This document shows positions 31,934-43,396 of a DNA stretch of 64,000 bases, in pieces. The notes under the pieces were generated by a model. The model saw nothing but the letters and a program-made list of their open reading frames with translations. It was not told the DNA's origin and did not search any database. This stretch comes from Coprinus comatus (Eukaryota; Basidiomycota; Agaricomycetes; Agaricales; Agaricaceae), in NCBI GenBank assembly GCA_034638255.1, contig JAWPGT010000002.1:248001-312000 (forward strand), given 5' to 3'. Made by a program: the position numbers and the translations under genes. Within the stretch, counting starts at the first letter, position 1. Each line of letters begins with the position of its first letter.

Positions 31934-31945
31934 GGTTATGGGCCC
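31934..31945 (+). promoter_or_regulatory. candidate primer-binding site of the mosaic Copia
   Basis: ggttatgggccc is complementary, with one mismatch, to the anticodon arm of initiator tRNA-Met (ggttatgagccc expected). Copia-type elements are known to prime from a half-tRNA of this kind. Its position about 90 bp upstream of the gag ATG fits. Confidence 0.5.
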
Positions 31946-32036
31946 CAAGCCTGATACTATATATAAAGAAACCCCATTACACTCCATCGCACATCACCAA
32001 TGTTCACACACACTGTCAGATTGTCAGATCTAATCA

Positions 32037-35000
32037 TGTCTTCTAACTCTGCATCAAACCATCTCTATGACATCCCATTCTTGGAAAATGATGGGTCCAA
32101 CTTTCAGACATAGAAGTTTAGGATCAGTATGGTTCTCAACTGTAGAGGTCTAACCTCTGTAGTAGATGGATCAGAACCAAGGCCTGTGGTAACATACACC
32201 ACAAAAGCAGCAACCAAGGATGAGCCTGAATCAACTGTTGCTGATAAGGATAGTGTCAGTCATTTGGAGAAATGGATAGCCAGGGACAGGGAAGCATGAG
32301 CTCAGTTGATGCTGACACTCAGGGATGAACCTCTAGGTGGAGTTATACTTGCCACGGAAACCTGGGACAAGTTGGTCCAAAGGTATGAAGGAAAGGGCAA
32401 ACACACAGTTGCACAATTAATCAGTGAAGTGTTCAAAATGACCTATGTGGATGATGGAACATTGGAACAACAATTTATTGCTACTCACCAGAAAGTTCAC
32501 TTACTCAAAGGCCTTGGGCACAATTTCACAGACACGTTGATTGCCATCAATATGATCTTCTCACTCCCTGACTCTTACAACACCATCTGATCAATTCTGT
32601 TAATGACATCCAATGATAAGATCTCCACTGATCTTGTAGTTTCTCAAGTCCTAATTGAGGAACACTCAAACTGCATTGGTTGCATTTGGTAAAGGAAAAG
32701 GAAAAGGTGGAAGTGGTGGTACAGGACAGAGTGGTGATGCAAAGGACAAAAAGAAGTGGAAGTGTCATTATTGTAAGAAGAAAGGTCACCTCAAAAGTGA
32801 ATGCTGAAAATTCAAAGCAGATCAAGAAAAGTCCAGTGATAACAAGACATCAACTATGATACAATCAGGAGATAAGAAATCTATGGAATTGACTGCTAAA
32901 ATGGCAACAATTGATACATCATCTGACAGTGGACCTGAAGTCTTATGTCTATTTATGGTGTGTACTAGTACAGGATCAAGACACCATCAGACAAGTGGGT
33001 GTTAGACTCAGGTGCATCATCACCAATGACAGCATGACATGAGTGGTTCCACACATATAAAGCACTACTGGAAGTAGTGAAAGTCAACCTGGGAGATGGT
33101 CGTGTCATTGATGCTGTTGGAATCAGTGATATCAGGTTAAAGATGGACATACCAGGATCCAAGAAGATTACCTACATCTTGAAGGATGTTTATCATGTGC
33201 TGAAAATTGCCGAGAACTTGATGTCTGTGTTGTATATCACTGAACAAGGTTATGAGTTGAATTTCAGACACATACTGTAATTTGGTCAACAATTTGGGAG
33301 AGGTTTTTGCTACAGCAAGCATCAGGAATGGCATATATGAGATGAATGCCAAAGTTGCCACACCAAGTGTACAAGCAAAAGTTGTGGGGTTAGTAAAGTG
33401 CAGGAGTACAACATTGCATAGATGGTATGAGAGGTTGGGTCATGCAATGGGGAACAGCATAGGGAAACTCTTTACCAAAGAGATGGTGAGAGATTTGGAT
33501 CTTGAGGAAGGAGAAGTCAATAAGGAAATCGGAACATGTTTCCCATGTCTTCAAGGAAAGCAGACACATGAAAAGATTCCAAAGAAATCTGAGATTGAAA
33601 ATCACAGAGTCCTCTATTGTGTCTACTCTGATGTTGCTGGGCTATTGCCAACTCAAGGTTTCCCAAATCACAGCTATGTTTTGACTTTTATTGATGGATA
33701 TTCACATTATCTTGAGGTTTGAGTGTTGAAAGTGAAGAGCAATGTGGAAGGGAATATGAAGGAGATGATTGAGAGAGCAGAAGTGGTGACTGGGCAAAAG
33801 CTAAATTTTCTGAGGATGGATGGTGGGAGAGAGTACAGGTCAAAAGCATTTGAGAACTATTTGAAATCAAAAGGCATACACCATGAACTCACCTTACCAG
33901 ACACTCCACAACAAAATGGAGTTTTAGAACAGATGAACCGAACCATTTTCAACATGGCCCAATCAATGCTAAATGCTTCAAAGTTGCCAAAATCCCATTG
34001 GACATTTGCAGTATTATACTCTCAACACATCATCAACTGACTTCCAACTCAAGCTGTGGATGGCAACAAAACTCCATATGAGCTATGGCATGGACAAAAA
34101 CCATCTGTAGCACACATACGCACATTTGGCTGTCAAGCATATGTCCACATCCCTGAAAATTGTCAATCAAAATTAGACCCTTCATCAATTAAGGGATATT
34201 TCCTCAGCATTGTACCTAATCAAAAGGGTTTTGCAATTTGTGATATGCAAAACCTGAAGAAGATCTACATATCATGTGATGTCCATTATGAAGAGAATGA
34301 GGCTGAGGATGAGGAGGATTATGTGTGCGTGGAAGTTGAGGATGATGTGGCAAGTGTAACAGATTCTATACCAGTTGCTAAGCACAGATGAATAGAGGAT
34401 GAGTCCAGTGGGGGTGAAAGTGAGGTGGATGAAGGTGGTGATAAGATTGAAGAGGTAGATAGTGAATCTGAATATCTGAGTGCAGATGAAGGTATCAGCA
34501 ACATTATCAAGACATCCAAAATCAATCCTACACTCACCATTTCTCCAAAACCATGCCCATAGCCAGCAACCACATCAACAACTCCCTATCCCATTCCCAT
34601 ACCACCACCAGAAGTCCATAAATCCATGCACCTGAAAAGGAAACCAGTAGTTGATGACAATAATTGCTATGCCAAGACTAGTTACAGTCAACATGCATGA
34701 TCACACATCCCTGACAAGCAAACCACTCCAAAGGAGCATGCATTAGTCTCAGGGCCATCGTTAATGAAGGATCCACTCACCTATGAAGAGGCAATGTTGA
34801 GACCAGATGCAGCTCACTGGAAACAAGCATGTACAGAGAAGTTGGAGGAGTTTGTCAGGCAGGAGCTATACACAGTTGTTCCAAAGCCAAGTATGTGCAA
34901 AGTTGTTGGTTGTAAATGGGTTTTCTAGATAAAGTTAGACCACACTGGGAAGATTGAGAAGTATAAGGCACATTTAGTGGCAAAGGGTTTCTCACAGGTA

Positions 35001-35205
35001 GAAGGTCTTGATTATGATGAGACTTTTGCTCCAGTCACTCAACATGCCACTCTCCAGACTCTATTGGCTCTCAGGAATCACCACAACTAGCACATCCATC
35101 AAATGGATGCCAAATTGGCTTTCCTGAATGGAGATCTCAACAAGGAGATCTTCATGTGCATCCCTCCTGGATCAGATACACCTCCTGGACAAATTCTGCC
35201 TGAGG
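32037..35205 (+). pseudogene. mosaic Copia, 5' part: gag, protease, integrase, RT N-terminus (lineage 1)
   Basis: Starts near ATG 32037. Gag of UBN2 type (TWDKLVQRYEGKGKHTVAQL), zinc knuckle CHYCKKKGHLKSEC (CX2CX4HX4C), protease DSGASS (about 33008), GAG-pre-integrase (LHRWYERLGHAMGNSI) with CFPC, integrase (DGGREYRSKAF, PQQNGVLEQMNRT), an acidic linker, then RVT_2 start ([20 protein letters not shown] and MDAKLAFLNGDLNKEIFM). In-frame stops occur at several places (for example near 32112, 33721, 34040, 34391, 34928). It breaks off near 35205 inside the RT. Confidence 0.9.
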
Positions 35206-37012
35206 AAATCTGTGAATGTCACAATGAAATATGCAGACAACATGAGGATGCCAGAAGGCAGTATTGGAGAGAGCAAAATCCCAATACTATGGAAGAAGAC
35301 AAAGATTCCAAGATTACATGGGTAACTAAGGAAGGGGGGTTAGAATTGATGAACTTTTTATTGGCTAAGGCAAGTTCTGCATCAGTTCCTGAGCAATTCT
35401 GTGATCTTGTAAAACTGAATCTGGAGGAATGAGAACACTGGCACAAAGCTTGTCTCGAAGAACTCAGTGCGCTCAAAAAGTAACAAGTTTATGAGTTGGT
35501 GAAACTTCTGGAAGGAAGGAAAGCCATAAAAAATAGATGGGTCTTTAATGAAAAGAGTGACAGTTACAAATGTGCTAGACTAGTTGCTAAAGGATTTTCT
35601 CAAGTCAAGGGCATTGACTTTGACAAACTATTTTCTCCAGTAGTTAGATATGAGTCCACTTGAATCCTACTTGGGTTAGCTACCCTTGAAGACTGGGATA
35701 TTGAATCTGTTGATGTAAAGACAGCATATCTCTATGGCAAACTGGATGAGGAAATCTACATGGATCAACCTGAAGGTTTCAAACTTAAGGGCAAGGAACA
35801 TTTGGTCTAGAGGTTACAATGAGCATTGTACAGCCTTAAACAAGCTGGCTTGGCCTGGTGGAAGGAGATGGCATCTTCCATGAACCAACTAGGCTTCAAG
35901 CAATGTGAATCTGATGCCGGTATCTATATTTATCATCAAAAAGATGGCAAATTTGTCATTGCTGTCGTGTACATTGACAACGTACTTTTTATGGGAAATG
36001 ACTCTGCCCTGCTTAAAAAGCTTAAAGGAGAGTTCATGAAAAAGTGGGAATGCTGCGACCTTGGAGAAGTCAAAGAATTTCTCAGTATGCACATCTGGAG
36101 AGATCAAGCTAATCAAAAGATCTTCCTAGATCAATGTGCTTATTTAGAGAAAATCCTGGAAAGGTTTAAAATCACTGGTTCTGACCATGATACCAAACCA
36201 GTGCAAAGGCTGCTGCCAGAAGGATACTATCCAGTTCCTAATGACAAGCCAATCAACTTCTCCATCCATTCTAGGTACCAACAGGTGATCAGATCACTGT
36301 TGTACATTGCTATTGGCATGTGTCTGGACATCTTGTTCACTGTGACTAAGCTAAGTCAACATTCACACAACCCTACTGAAGAATACTTGCATAGAGCTCT
36401 CTATATTTGTAGATACCTCCTAGTGACTTGGGAATACTGAATGACACTTGATGGTTCCGGTAATAAGGGCTTCATTGCTTATGGTGATCTGATTGGGTTA
36501 GTGATCCTTCAAACCAAAGATCCCAAACTGGTTATCTGTCAACTGTTGCATCCTGCCCAGTAGCCTGGGTCAGTAGATCACAAAAGACTATTGTGTTATC
36601 ATCCACTGAGGCTGAATACATGGCTCTCTCTGATTGTAGCTGTCAGTCAGTATGGATCAGAAGTCTGATGATGGAACTTGGTTTACACAACAATGAACCA
36701 ATGGATATTTGTGGAGACAATATGGGCTCTCTCTTTACCATGCAAAACCCTGCTGTCAAAAAGAGATTAAAACACATCAATATAATATTCCATTTTATTT
36801 GTCAAGTAATTGATGAAAAGAAAGTTTAATTGTACTTCATTCCAGGCACTGAGAATCCTGCTGATCTTCTCATGAAGAATCTCAGACATGTGAAGTTTGA
36901 ATACTTCTGTGATAACTATTATGGGTTGGAGTTTTCTAATCCCACATATAGCACTGCCAAGTACTCAAATAATATGTCCTCAACATAGGGTGCTATTTAG
37001 CTGCCATGTTCA
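35206..37012 (+). pseudogene. mosaic Copia, 3' part: second RT N-terminus, RT and RNase H (lineage 2)
   Basis: After about 35205 the frame restarts upstream of an RVT_2 domain: [82 protein letters not shown] (catalytic YVDD replaced by YIDN), LDQCAYLEKILERF, then RNase H with SSTEAEYMALSDCSCQSVW and ICGDNMGSLF. The RT N-terminus is thus present twice, from two distinct sequences. Several stops are visible (about 35432, 35482, 35662, 36440). Confidence 0.9.
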
Positions 37013-37232
37013 AATTCAGGGGAGTGTTAAACTATTATTAGTTTTACTATGACATTCTCTAATGGCATCACACTTGATGAACATGTGACTTAATATGTTC
37101 TCACACAGACCATCATACTTTAGTATATAAACTATGTAGACTTGCATTATATACTTTCAGTTCCTTTTACCTCAACAACCACCCTCAGTAAGTTCTAAGT
37201 CATACCTACCCATGCAACACACACTACTCATA

Positions 37233-38524
37233 GGCACCAAAAGTGATGTCGCTTACATAATGATCATGTCGCATGTTGAATGTCATATTGTGTTACTGGC
37301 AAAAATATACCTATATTTTACCCTTTTTAACTACCATGCCAAAGACCTCTCGGAGAGAGGTTGACATTCCTACAAGAAACCGAATCATTGGATATTACCA
37401 TGCAACAGGAAATGCAGCTGAAGCAGGCCGAAAGGAGAATGTCCACCCCCACACTGCACAGCGCATCATCAAGCACTATGAAGCGACAGGTTCAGCTGCT
37501 GATGAAGCTCGCATAGGCAGGCCTGAGAAGCTGAATAGCTATGACAAGCATCAACTTGCCCATACAGCACAAAAAGAACACCGCACACCCTTTCAACAAA
37601 TCACAAATGAAATTGGACTACAAGTTTCAGTCAGTACAGTGCAGCGGGTTCTCGCTGAGGGGAACTACCACCGGAGGGTAGCTCTGAGGGTACCTTTCCT
37701 TACAAACAAGCACAAACGAGCTCGACTGAACTGGGCGCGGATCAACAGCACATCAACGATGGCTGATTTTCAATGTGTCATCTATTCTGATGAATGCTAT
37801 ATTTGTCTCGATGATCATCAGGGCCGTATCTTTGTAACCCGTTGCCCTGATGAAGCCTTTATTGAAGAATGTCTTGTCCCAACATTCAAGCAATCAAGCA
37901 TATGAGTTATGGTGTGGGGGTGTATTATAGAGGGTCAGAAGGGGCCTTTGGTTGTGTTGGACTATCCAGGAGGACATGGTGGAGGAATGACATCTAAACG
38001 GTACCAAGAACAAGTCCTCAAGCCATATCTTTTTGATTTCTACAAACAGATGAATGAACTCCGAGGCCATGTCAAATTTCAACAGGATAGCGCGCCAAGC
38101 CACATTAGCAAAATGTCAAAGAAGTGGTTTGCAGCTAAAAATATCCCTTTTGCATCACATCCTCCATCATCTCCCAATTTAAATTCTATTGAGCCCATCT
38201 GGCATATCCTTAAAACTTCCCTACATCATCTTCAACACCAACCAAATACTGTGGATGAGCTAAAGTTGGTAGTCCATGCTGCATGGAACTCGCTACCAAT
38301 TGATCAGGTTGACCATTTCATTGGAACAATGCCAGACCATGTCAAGGCTGTTTTGGCTGCACGGGGTGGTCATACACAATTTTAATATTATATTCTATAG
38401 GTACTCTTGTAGTAGAATATACTCCATATGTATTTAACTTTGTTGTCTATCTCCCGAAGTTGTGGGAGGGCATCACATCAATGATTGTACGTGGGAAAAT
38501 CTGTGATGTGACATCACTTTTGGT
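37233..38524 (+). mobile_element. Tc1/mariner-type DNA transposon, nearly intact
   Basis: About 1.29 kb between TA dinucleotides (37231-37232 and 38525-38526). Terminal inverted repeats accaaaagtgatgtc (37236-37250 and 38510-38524) are a perfect 15 bp; the left end has three extra bases (ggc) between TA and the repeat. It encodes one transposase and is nested in a Copia LTR. Confidence 0.88.
37335..38385 (+). pseudogene. Tc1-type transposase with one in-frame stop
   Basis: The likely start is the ATG at 37335 (MPKTSRREVDIPTRNRI). About 350 codons in one frame are broken by a single TGA at 37903-37905. N-terminal helix-turn-helix region: NAAEAGRKENVHPHTAQRII; second HTH with STVQRVLAEGNYHRR. 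DDE catalytic set: IYSDECYI (first Asp), FQQDSAPSHIS (second Asp) and SPNLNSIEPIW (Glu, 34-residue spacing class). It would cut and paste DNA at TA. The stop lies between the first and second catalytic residues, so the protein is inactive unless the codon is read through. Confidence 0.92.
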
Positions 38525-38551
38525 TACTCCGAGTACACATATGTTTTAACA

Positions 38552-40152
38552 TTTGTATTTCTTTTAGATAAATTTGTTGATTTTTGACCCATAATAGGGC
38601 TAGCAAATTGTATCATATCTGTTTTTTGGTAGTTATTTGAGGATTAAAGGAGAATGGGCAGACACCAAGACAATCTTTTATTATGATAGATGTACAGCAG
38701 TAATATTAACATACACTGAATTTTATAGAATTTTACCTTAAAAATTGAATGAGAAACAGGCATTTGACCCAAGGAATGGTGATGGCCCAAGGACCAGTGA
38801 TAAAGTGTATCATGAAATAATTAAACTAATTTCTTTTCAAAAGTCTTACTTTGTTAAACATGCAGAACTTAACAAGCCTACCAAAAATCCTGCTAAAAGG
38901 ATGTGTAATACCAAAAAAAATGAACACTGTGAGTTTCTATTGTTTTGAACATACATTTTTCACTAACAGGACATGTTGAGTACTTTTTTAAAAATTTCCT
39001 CATGACTCTGTGAGTACTACAACCACTAGATTCCTGTTCTAGCAATATATCTAATGTTTTACTTAGGTGAATGTATTTGCAAGAGAAGTTTGCAGTCCAG
39101 TGTTTTTTGGCAAGTCATTTGCTGTATAGTTATCATCTGACTTTAAAACTTACTAATTCTATTTATATTTTAGGACTTTTTGATACTTTTTTGGCTACAA
39201 AATATGTAAGAAAATGCAAGAAAATGAGTATTGTGTAATAGTAGTAGAATATGCCCAATTATCCTAGAAAATCATGTACTATATTTCATTCAAAATCAAA
39301 GATTTTCTAGTATATTCTACTATCTGAAACTACCATAAGATACCCAAAAATGCATAATAAATGGCAATAGACCCAAATGAAAAATACATGAAAATATGTG
39401 ATAATCCTTGGTTCACTATTGAAGATTTTCTAACATGTCCAAAAATGCACAATATATTCTCAAACAATATAGATATACAGACACATATGATGATTTTTGG
39501 ATATTCAACCAAATCCAGTAATGTTAGAAAATCACAGATTCTTTTTTCACTGGGGGTTAGCCACTAGTATGTATAAAAAAAGTAATATATATGATTACTA
39601 TCCAGATGTGCTCATATGTGTTTACAGATGACAATAGCTGAGCATATATAAGGACAGAACAAAATCTGGACTTTTATGTGTTGTCATATATGCTCATATG
39701 TCACAAAATGTGCACATATGGCAACAGATCAGCACATAAATGGCCTCTGGCATAAGTGACTGGGTTTGAACTTTGAACATGGCATTTTTCGGACACTTTT
39801 CAATTTATTTATTTTTACAGTGTTTGTAACTATTTGTTCTGATGGACATTGGCTTCCAAAACTCAAATCCTGTATCGTGCATTGCATGCCAACTGGCATA
39901 GGTATTACCCTCGTACTACTTCTTGGGTGTTGCTTCAGCTTACTAAATTATTAGCCCATGTGTAATACGGGTACGCCTCTGGTCACATCTATAATGTACG
40001 CTAAAAAGCTGGAGATTCCCGATGGAAACCCAACTTTGGATATTTCCATAATGAGCAACTATATAGTCGTAAGCCACAGTGGCTGTGTTGATTCGAGTGC
40101 GAGGAGCATCATCGTCCTCGATGAGTCCAGCGACGACCGTGGAATCCTCGAG
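38552..40152. other. AT-rich boundary region between TE block and host genes
   Basis: No gene is supported. It contains an imperfect hairpin at 39242-39322 (arms tagtagaatat/atattctacta and cctagaaaatc/gattttctag), a second inverted pair 'gattttctaacat/atgttagaaaatc' (about 39424 and 39523), and repeats of 'tgctcatatg' (about 39608-39720). These may be decayed MITEs. The last 200 bp before 40153 should hold the eL29 promoter and 5' UTR. Confidence 0.45.
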
Positions 40153-40558
40153 ATGGCCAAATCAAAGAAGTGAGCACGATAGCTTGCGCACGAATGGAAT
40201 GCACTTACGTGACTTCAGCCATACCAATCACAACCAGAACAAAAAGGCTCACCGTAATGGTCTCAAGAGGCCCCAAGCCCAACGAACAAGGTCATTGAAG
40301 GGTGTAAGTTAGCATCTTTCCTTCTGTGACTGTGTTGCTGACGCTGCTACACAGGTCGATGCCAAGGTATGAGGATCAAATACTGTTTGTAAAGGCGATT
40401 TCAATTGAGGATGGTTGGTGTAGTTCCGCAGAAACGCACGTTTCGCTTTGGTGGGATCCGTGAGTTTTCGATTTTGTTCAGAATGTGAAGTTATATCATT
40501 GACCGATATAATATAGCGCAAAGCTCGCCTCGAAGAAAAGGCTGCTGCAACATCATGA
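40153..40558 (+). CDS. RPL29: 60S ribosomal protein eL29
   Basis: Five exons: 40153-40169, 40219-40303, 40355-40366, 40424-40459, 40517-40558, with GT-AG introns of 49-57 bp. The 65-residue product begins MAKSKNHTNHNQNKKAHRNG and contains RSLKGVDAKFRRNARFALVG, the hallmark of eL29, a small basic protein of the large ribosomal subunit. Family length is about 60 residues or more, so it is complete. Exon 3 is only 12 nt. It converges on the TFIIIC gene (stop codons about 125 bp apart). Intron-rich small ribosomal protein genes are usual in agarics. Confidence 0.95.
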
Positions 40559-40682
40559 GATGTACGAATGGGACAGGAGGTGGCCGTTTTTAGTATCACA
40601 ACATGATGCGTTCCATGTTCGTCATTGCATTCTGTATCACATTTGTTATCAACATGCTACATGCCAGATGTACGGATTTTAA

Positions 40683-42768
40683 CTAGCTATCTGTGCTCCG
40701 CGTTGGGAACCAACGATCGGTTCTTCGCATTGCGATCTAATGCAGCTCGTAATCGCAAAGCCTGGACTTGCAATGAGAATATGTGTTTTAGACAAGAACG
40801 CTTGACGTACCGCAGCATCCTCTGGTCGTAAAGCTCCTTTGGCCATATTATGCTTACCCGCTCGCAATTTCTGACCTCTTGTGGATGCTTTTCCTGTGAC
40901 GTCACTGGCTGCGAGCAACGCTTGACATTCATCATCGGTTGCTACACGACCATCCAGCAAGGAGAAAAATTTGTGCCTCAGGACCGTCTTGATTCTCTCA
41001 AACTCATGAGTGGTATACCACCCATCACGTTCCTAAAGTTGGGTTAGCCAAAGATGCATGTAAAAATGAACAACGTGCATGGCATGTATCACGAAGGCTT
41101 TCGGGATCTTCGATCATGTCCTTGAGCATGGGGTCGTGTATGTCACACAATTGGAAAGCAGCGGTTTCCTTTGAAATGGTTTTCCCATCGAAGATATGCG
41201 ATTTCCTAAGCGGAGAGTTAGATAATAGACTTACGACCACATAACTCGTACCTAGTATCCAGTTCCTCCCCTTGCTGCTCTAAGAATGGGCGTGATGCGA
41301 CACTTGGTATGGTTGTCCTATCTTGACGACGAATCATTACAGATGGTCTGGATATTGGGTGGTTTGCGTTGCGGAAGTATAAACGTTGATATCTAAATTT
41401 CTTAGTCGAGATATCACACATAGGCATAATGAGCACACCAACATTTTTGCTCCTGGATTCTTGCGTGGGTCGTATTGGAACTTCACAAGCGTATCTCTCC
41501 ATGGACCATCTTGGAAAACATAGCAAACTAGAGGTAAAAGTGGTTTCGAGCTGATTGTAGATATTTAATGATACGAACTGTAATAAATCAAACATAATCC
41601 TTACTTCAAGATTTCCCTTGCTTCTGCCGGTGAGAATTGATTGAACAGAGCCATCCGGGTCCAAACAGGCCGCTCATTGAATCGCTATTCCCTCTCAGCA
41701 ATAGTAATCAATTGTATCATGAAGGCACGCACGACGATCAGTTTAGCCAGCAAGCTTTGATTAACATTTTCCCTTTCGTTTTCTACAGCAACGGGAGGCA
41801 CTTCGGGGGTCTGTAAAACATGTTTGAATCACTAGAATTGTACAAGACGATTTTCTTACTTCAGCATCGTTGAACATGATAGTTGCTGGGCCATATCCCT
41901 TCCACCTCATGCGATTGATCATACGCTTTTTCTCTTCTCCTGTTTCTTCGTTTGTGACCGTTGCAACCATTGAAGCCGGGTTTGCACGGAAACTCCATTC
42001 TTATCAGTCACACTAAGCATCTCATGATGAGAAATAATACCTACTTGTATGCCTGAGGAATGGATTGGCGACTGAAAAGAGGTGGAGGAAATAGTCTAAT
42101 ATTACTTCTGTGAACTTCTGAAAGCGCGATCAGAGAGGGGTCAAGATTTTTCGGTGGGGAGGGCATCATAAAGTCCACCTGTTCAGCAGGCACGTTATAC
42201 TGCTGAATTGCATCGACTATACAGGTGTAAGCGGTTACAAGATGTCATCAAAGAGAATCGCACACCATCCATCGCATTCATAGCTAAACGTAATTTGGAA
42301 ATTGGATCTCCAGAGTCTGGTTCATATTGAAAGTCAACCATGCCTACGTTTTCAGCTAAGAATATAAACGCAGTGGAGGGATGGGTGTAAGTTACTTCGG
42401 AAGCGTATTGTTCTTGTTGTTGCTCCGACGATTTCAGGTTTGTATTCGCCAAGGTGAGGTTCGGACTGGCCTGGTACTCTTTTCCTGCGTCTTTTAGTTA
42501 CCTTGAGGAGAAGGTTATTGGTTCCCACAACATCTCCTGGAATCGGATGTGCAAAGACGCTTTCAGGGCGAAGAGAAAGTTCGACAAGGACCTCAGCCCT
42601 TGATGTATTACGACGAAAGACATTGTCTATGCGAGAGTGGCCGCCGAGATTGTTGATGGCGAAAGGAACAGAAGATGTCTTGACATATCCAGGATACTCA
42701 ATCGAGTAAAAATGAGTCTGAGGTAATGGCTTCTCTGGGGCGTGGTGTGATTGGGTGGATGAGGACAT
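40683..42768 (-). CDS. transcription factor TFIIIC subunit 5 (Tau95/Sfc1-like)
   Basis: About ten exons with short introns. Exon 1 (42768-42396, ATG at 42768) encodes FYSIEYPGYV, LGGHSRID, LELRP-like VELSLRPESVFAHPIPGD, LLLKVTKRRRKR and EIVGATTRTIRFR, the dimerisation region of TFIIIC Tau95/GTF3C5. Exon 2 (42355-42266) has ENVGMVDFQYEPDSGDPIS. Later exons give VYVFQDGPWRD-like CYVFQDGPWRDTLVKFQYDP followed, after an intron, by YQRLYFRNANHP, the conserved DNA-binding-domain block. The end (after LRPEDAA near 40818) is less certain; a spliced model stops at 40683. TFIIIC binds the A box of tRNA genes and recruits TFIIIB for Pol III. No acidic tail is seen. Confidence 0.85.
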
Positions 42769-42825
42769 TACTTGAAACAAGTTGAAATTGTTGATTTACA
42801 TTCTCTACCCCACGTGATTAAAAGT

Positions 42826-43349
42826 CTATTTGGATTCCTTCTTGAGGCTCATAAGTGTCATCATCTCCTGCATTATTTCCTGTCGCGGTTCTTGCAGCAA
42901 ATGTGGGGAATAGAGACGTAAACCACTAACCTTGGACTTCAAATCCACTCCTGCCTTTTCTAACGTTTCTCCAATGCGTTTTGCGCCGTCACGAAAGTCT
43001 GCATTCGATGCAAGCTTGATCATTTGCAAAGTACTCGGGGGTTTCCCAGAAGACAGGTCGATGCCTGTAAAGAATCAGGAAGTTCACTCATGGAATTGTA
43101 GTCTGTGTTACGATTAGAATTACCCTTTTCCTGTAGCAATTTAGCAAAGTCCTCTAGAGCCGCTAGTGCTTCTGGGTGGTCTGCAAGCTTCTTGAATATT
43201 GTAGTATGCTGGAAAGCCTGGAAAAAAGCTTCCTTGCTTTCTTCGGCTCTACGTTGTGGGGACCAATGGAAAGACCTCGATTGTGTTGAAACATAAAGGC
43301 GGGGTGGGCGGAAAAGAATGCGGGCAGCGAGGAATCTGGAGGTGAGCAT
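42826..43349 (-). CDS. small predicted mitochondrial protein, unknown function
   Basis: Three exons: 43349-43124, 43064-42931, 42879-42826, giving 137 residues. The N-terminus (MLTSRFLAARILFRPPRLYV) is Arg-rich, lacks acidic residues and looks like a mitochondrial presequence. The rest is helical with FAKLLQEKGIDLSSGKPPST and RDGAKRIGETLEKAGVDLKS. I recognise no domain; it is probably a fungal-specific conserved protein. Its start lies 47 bp from the divergent Psf3 start, so the two share a promoter region. Confidence 0.75.
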
Positions 43350-43396
43350 GATGAGAGGTAGAAGAGAGAGAGTAGGACTGACGTAATCGACGCGAC

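Larger units (their letters stand above)
37025..38551 (+). mobile_element. 3' LTR of the mosaic Copia, interrupted by Tc1
   Basis: A purine tract (aattcaggggag, 37013-37024) is followed by TGTTAAAC at 37025. The matching end GTTTTAACA is at 38543-38551. Between them, 37233-38524 is the Tc1 element, leaving an LTR of about 235 bp. TATA-like 'tagtatataaactatg' at about 37121 could be the promoter. No 5' flank duplication can be tested because the 5' LTR is not identified. Confidence 0.7.
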
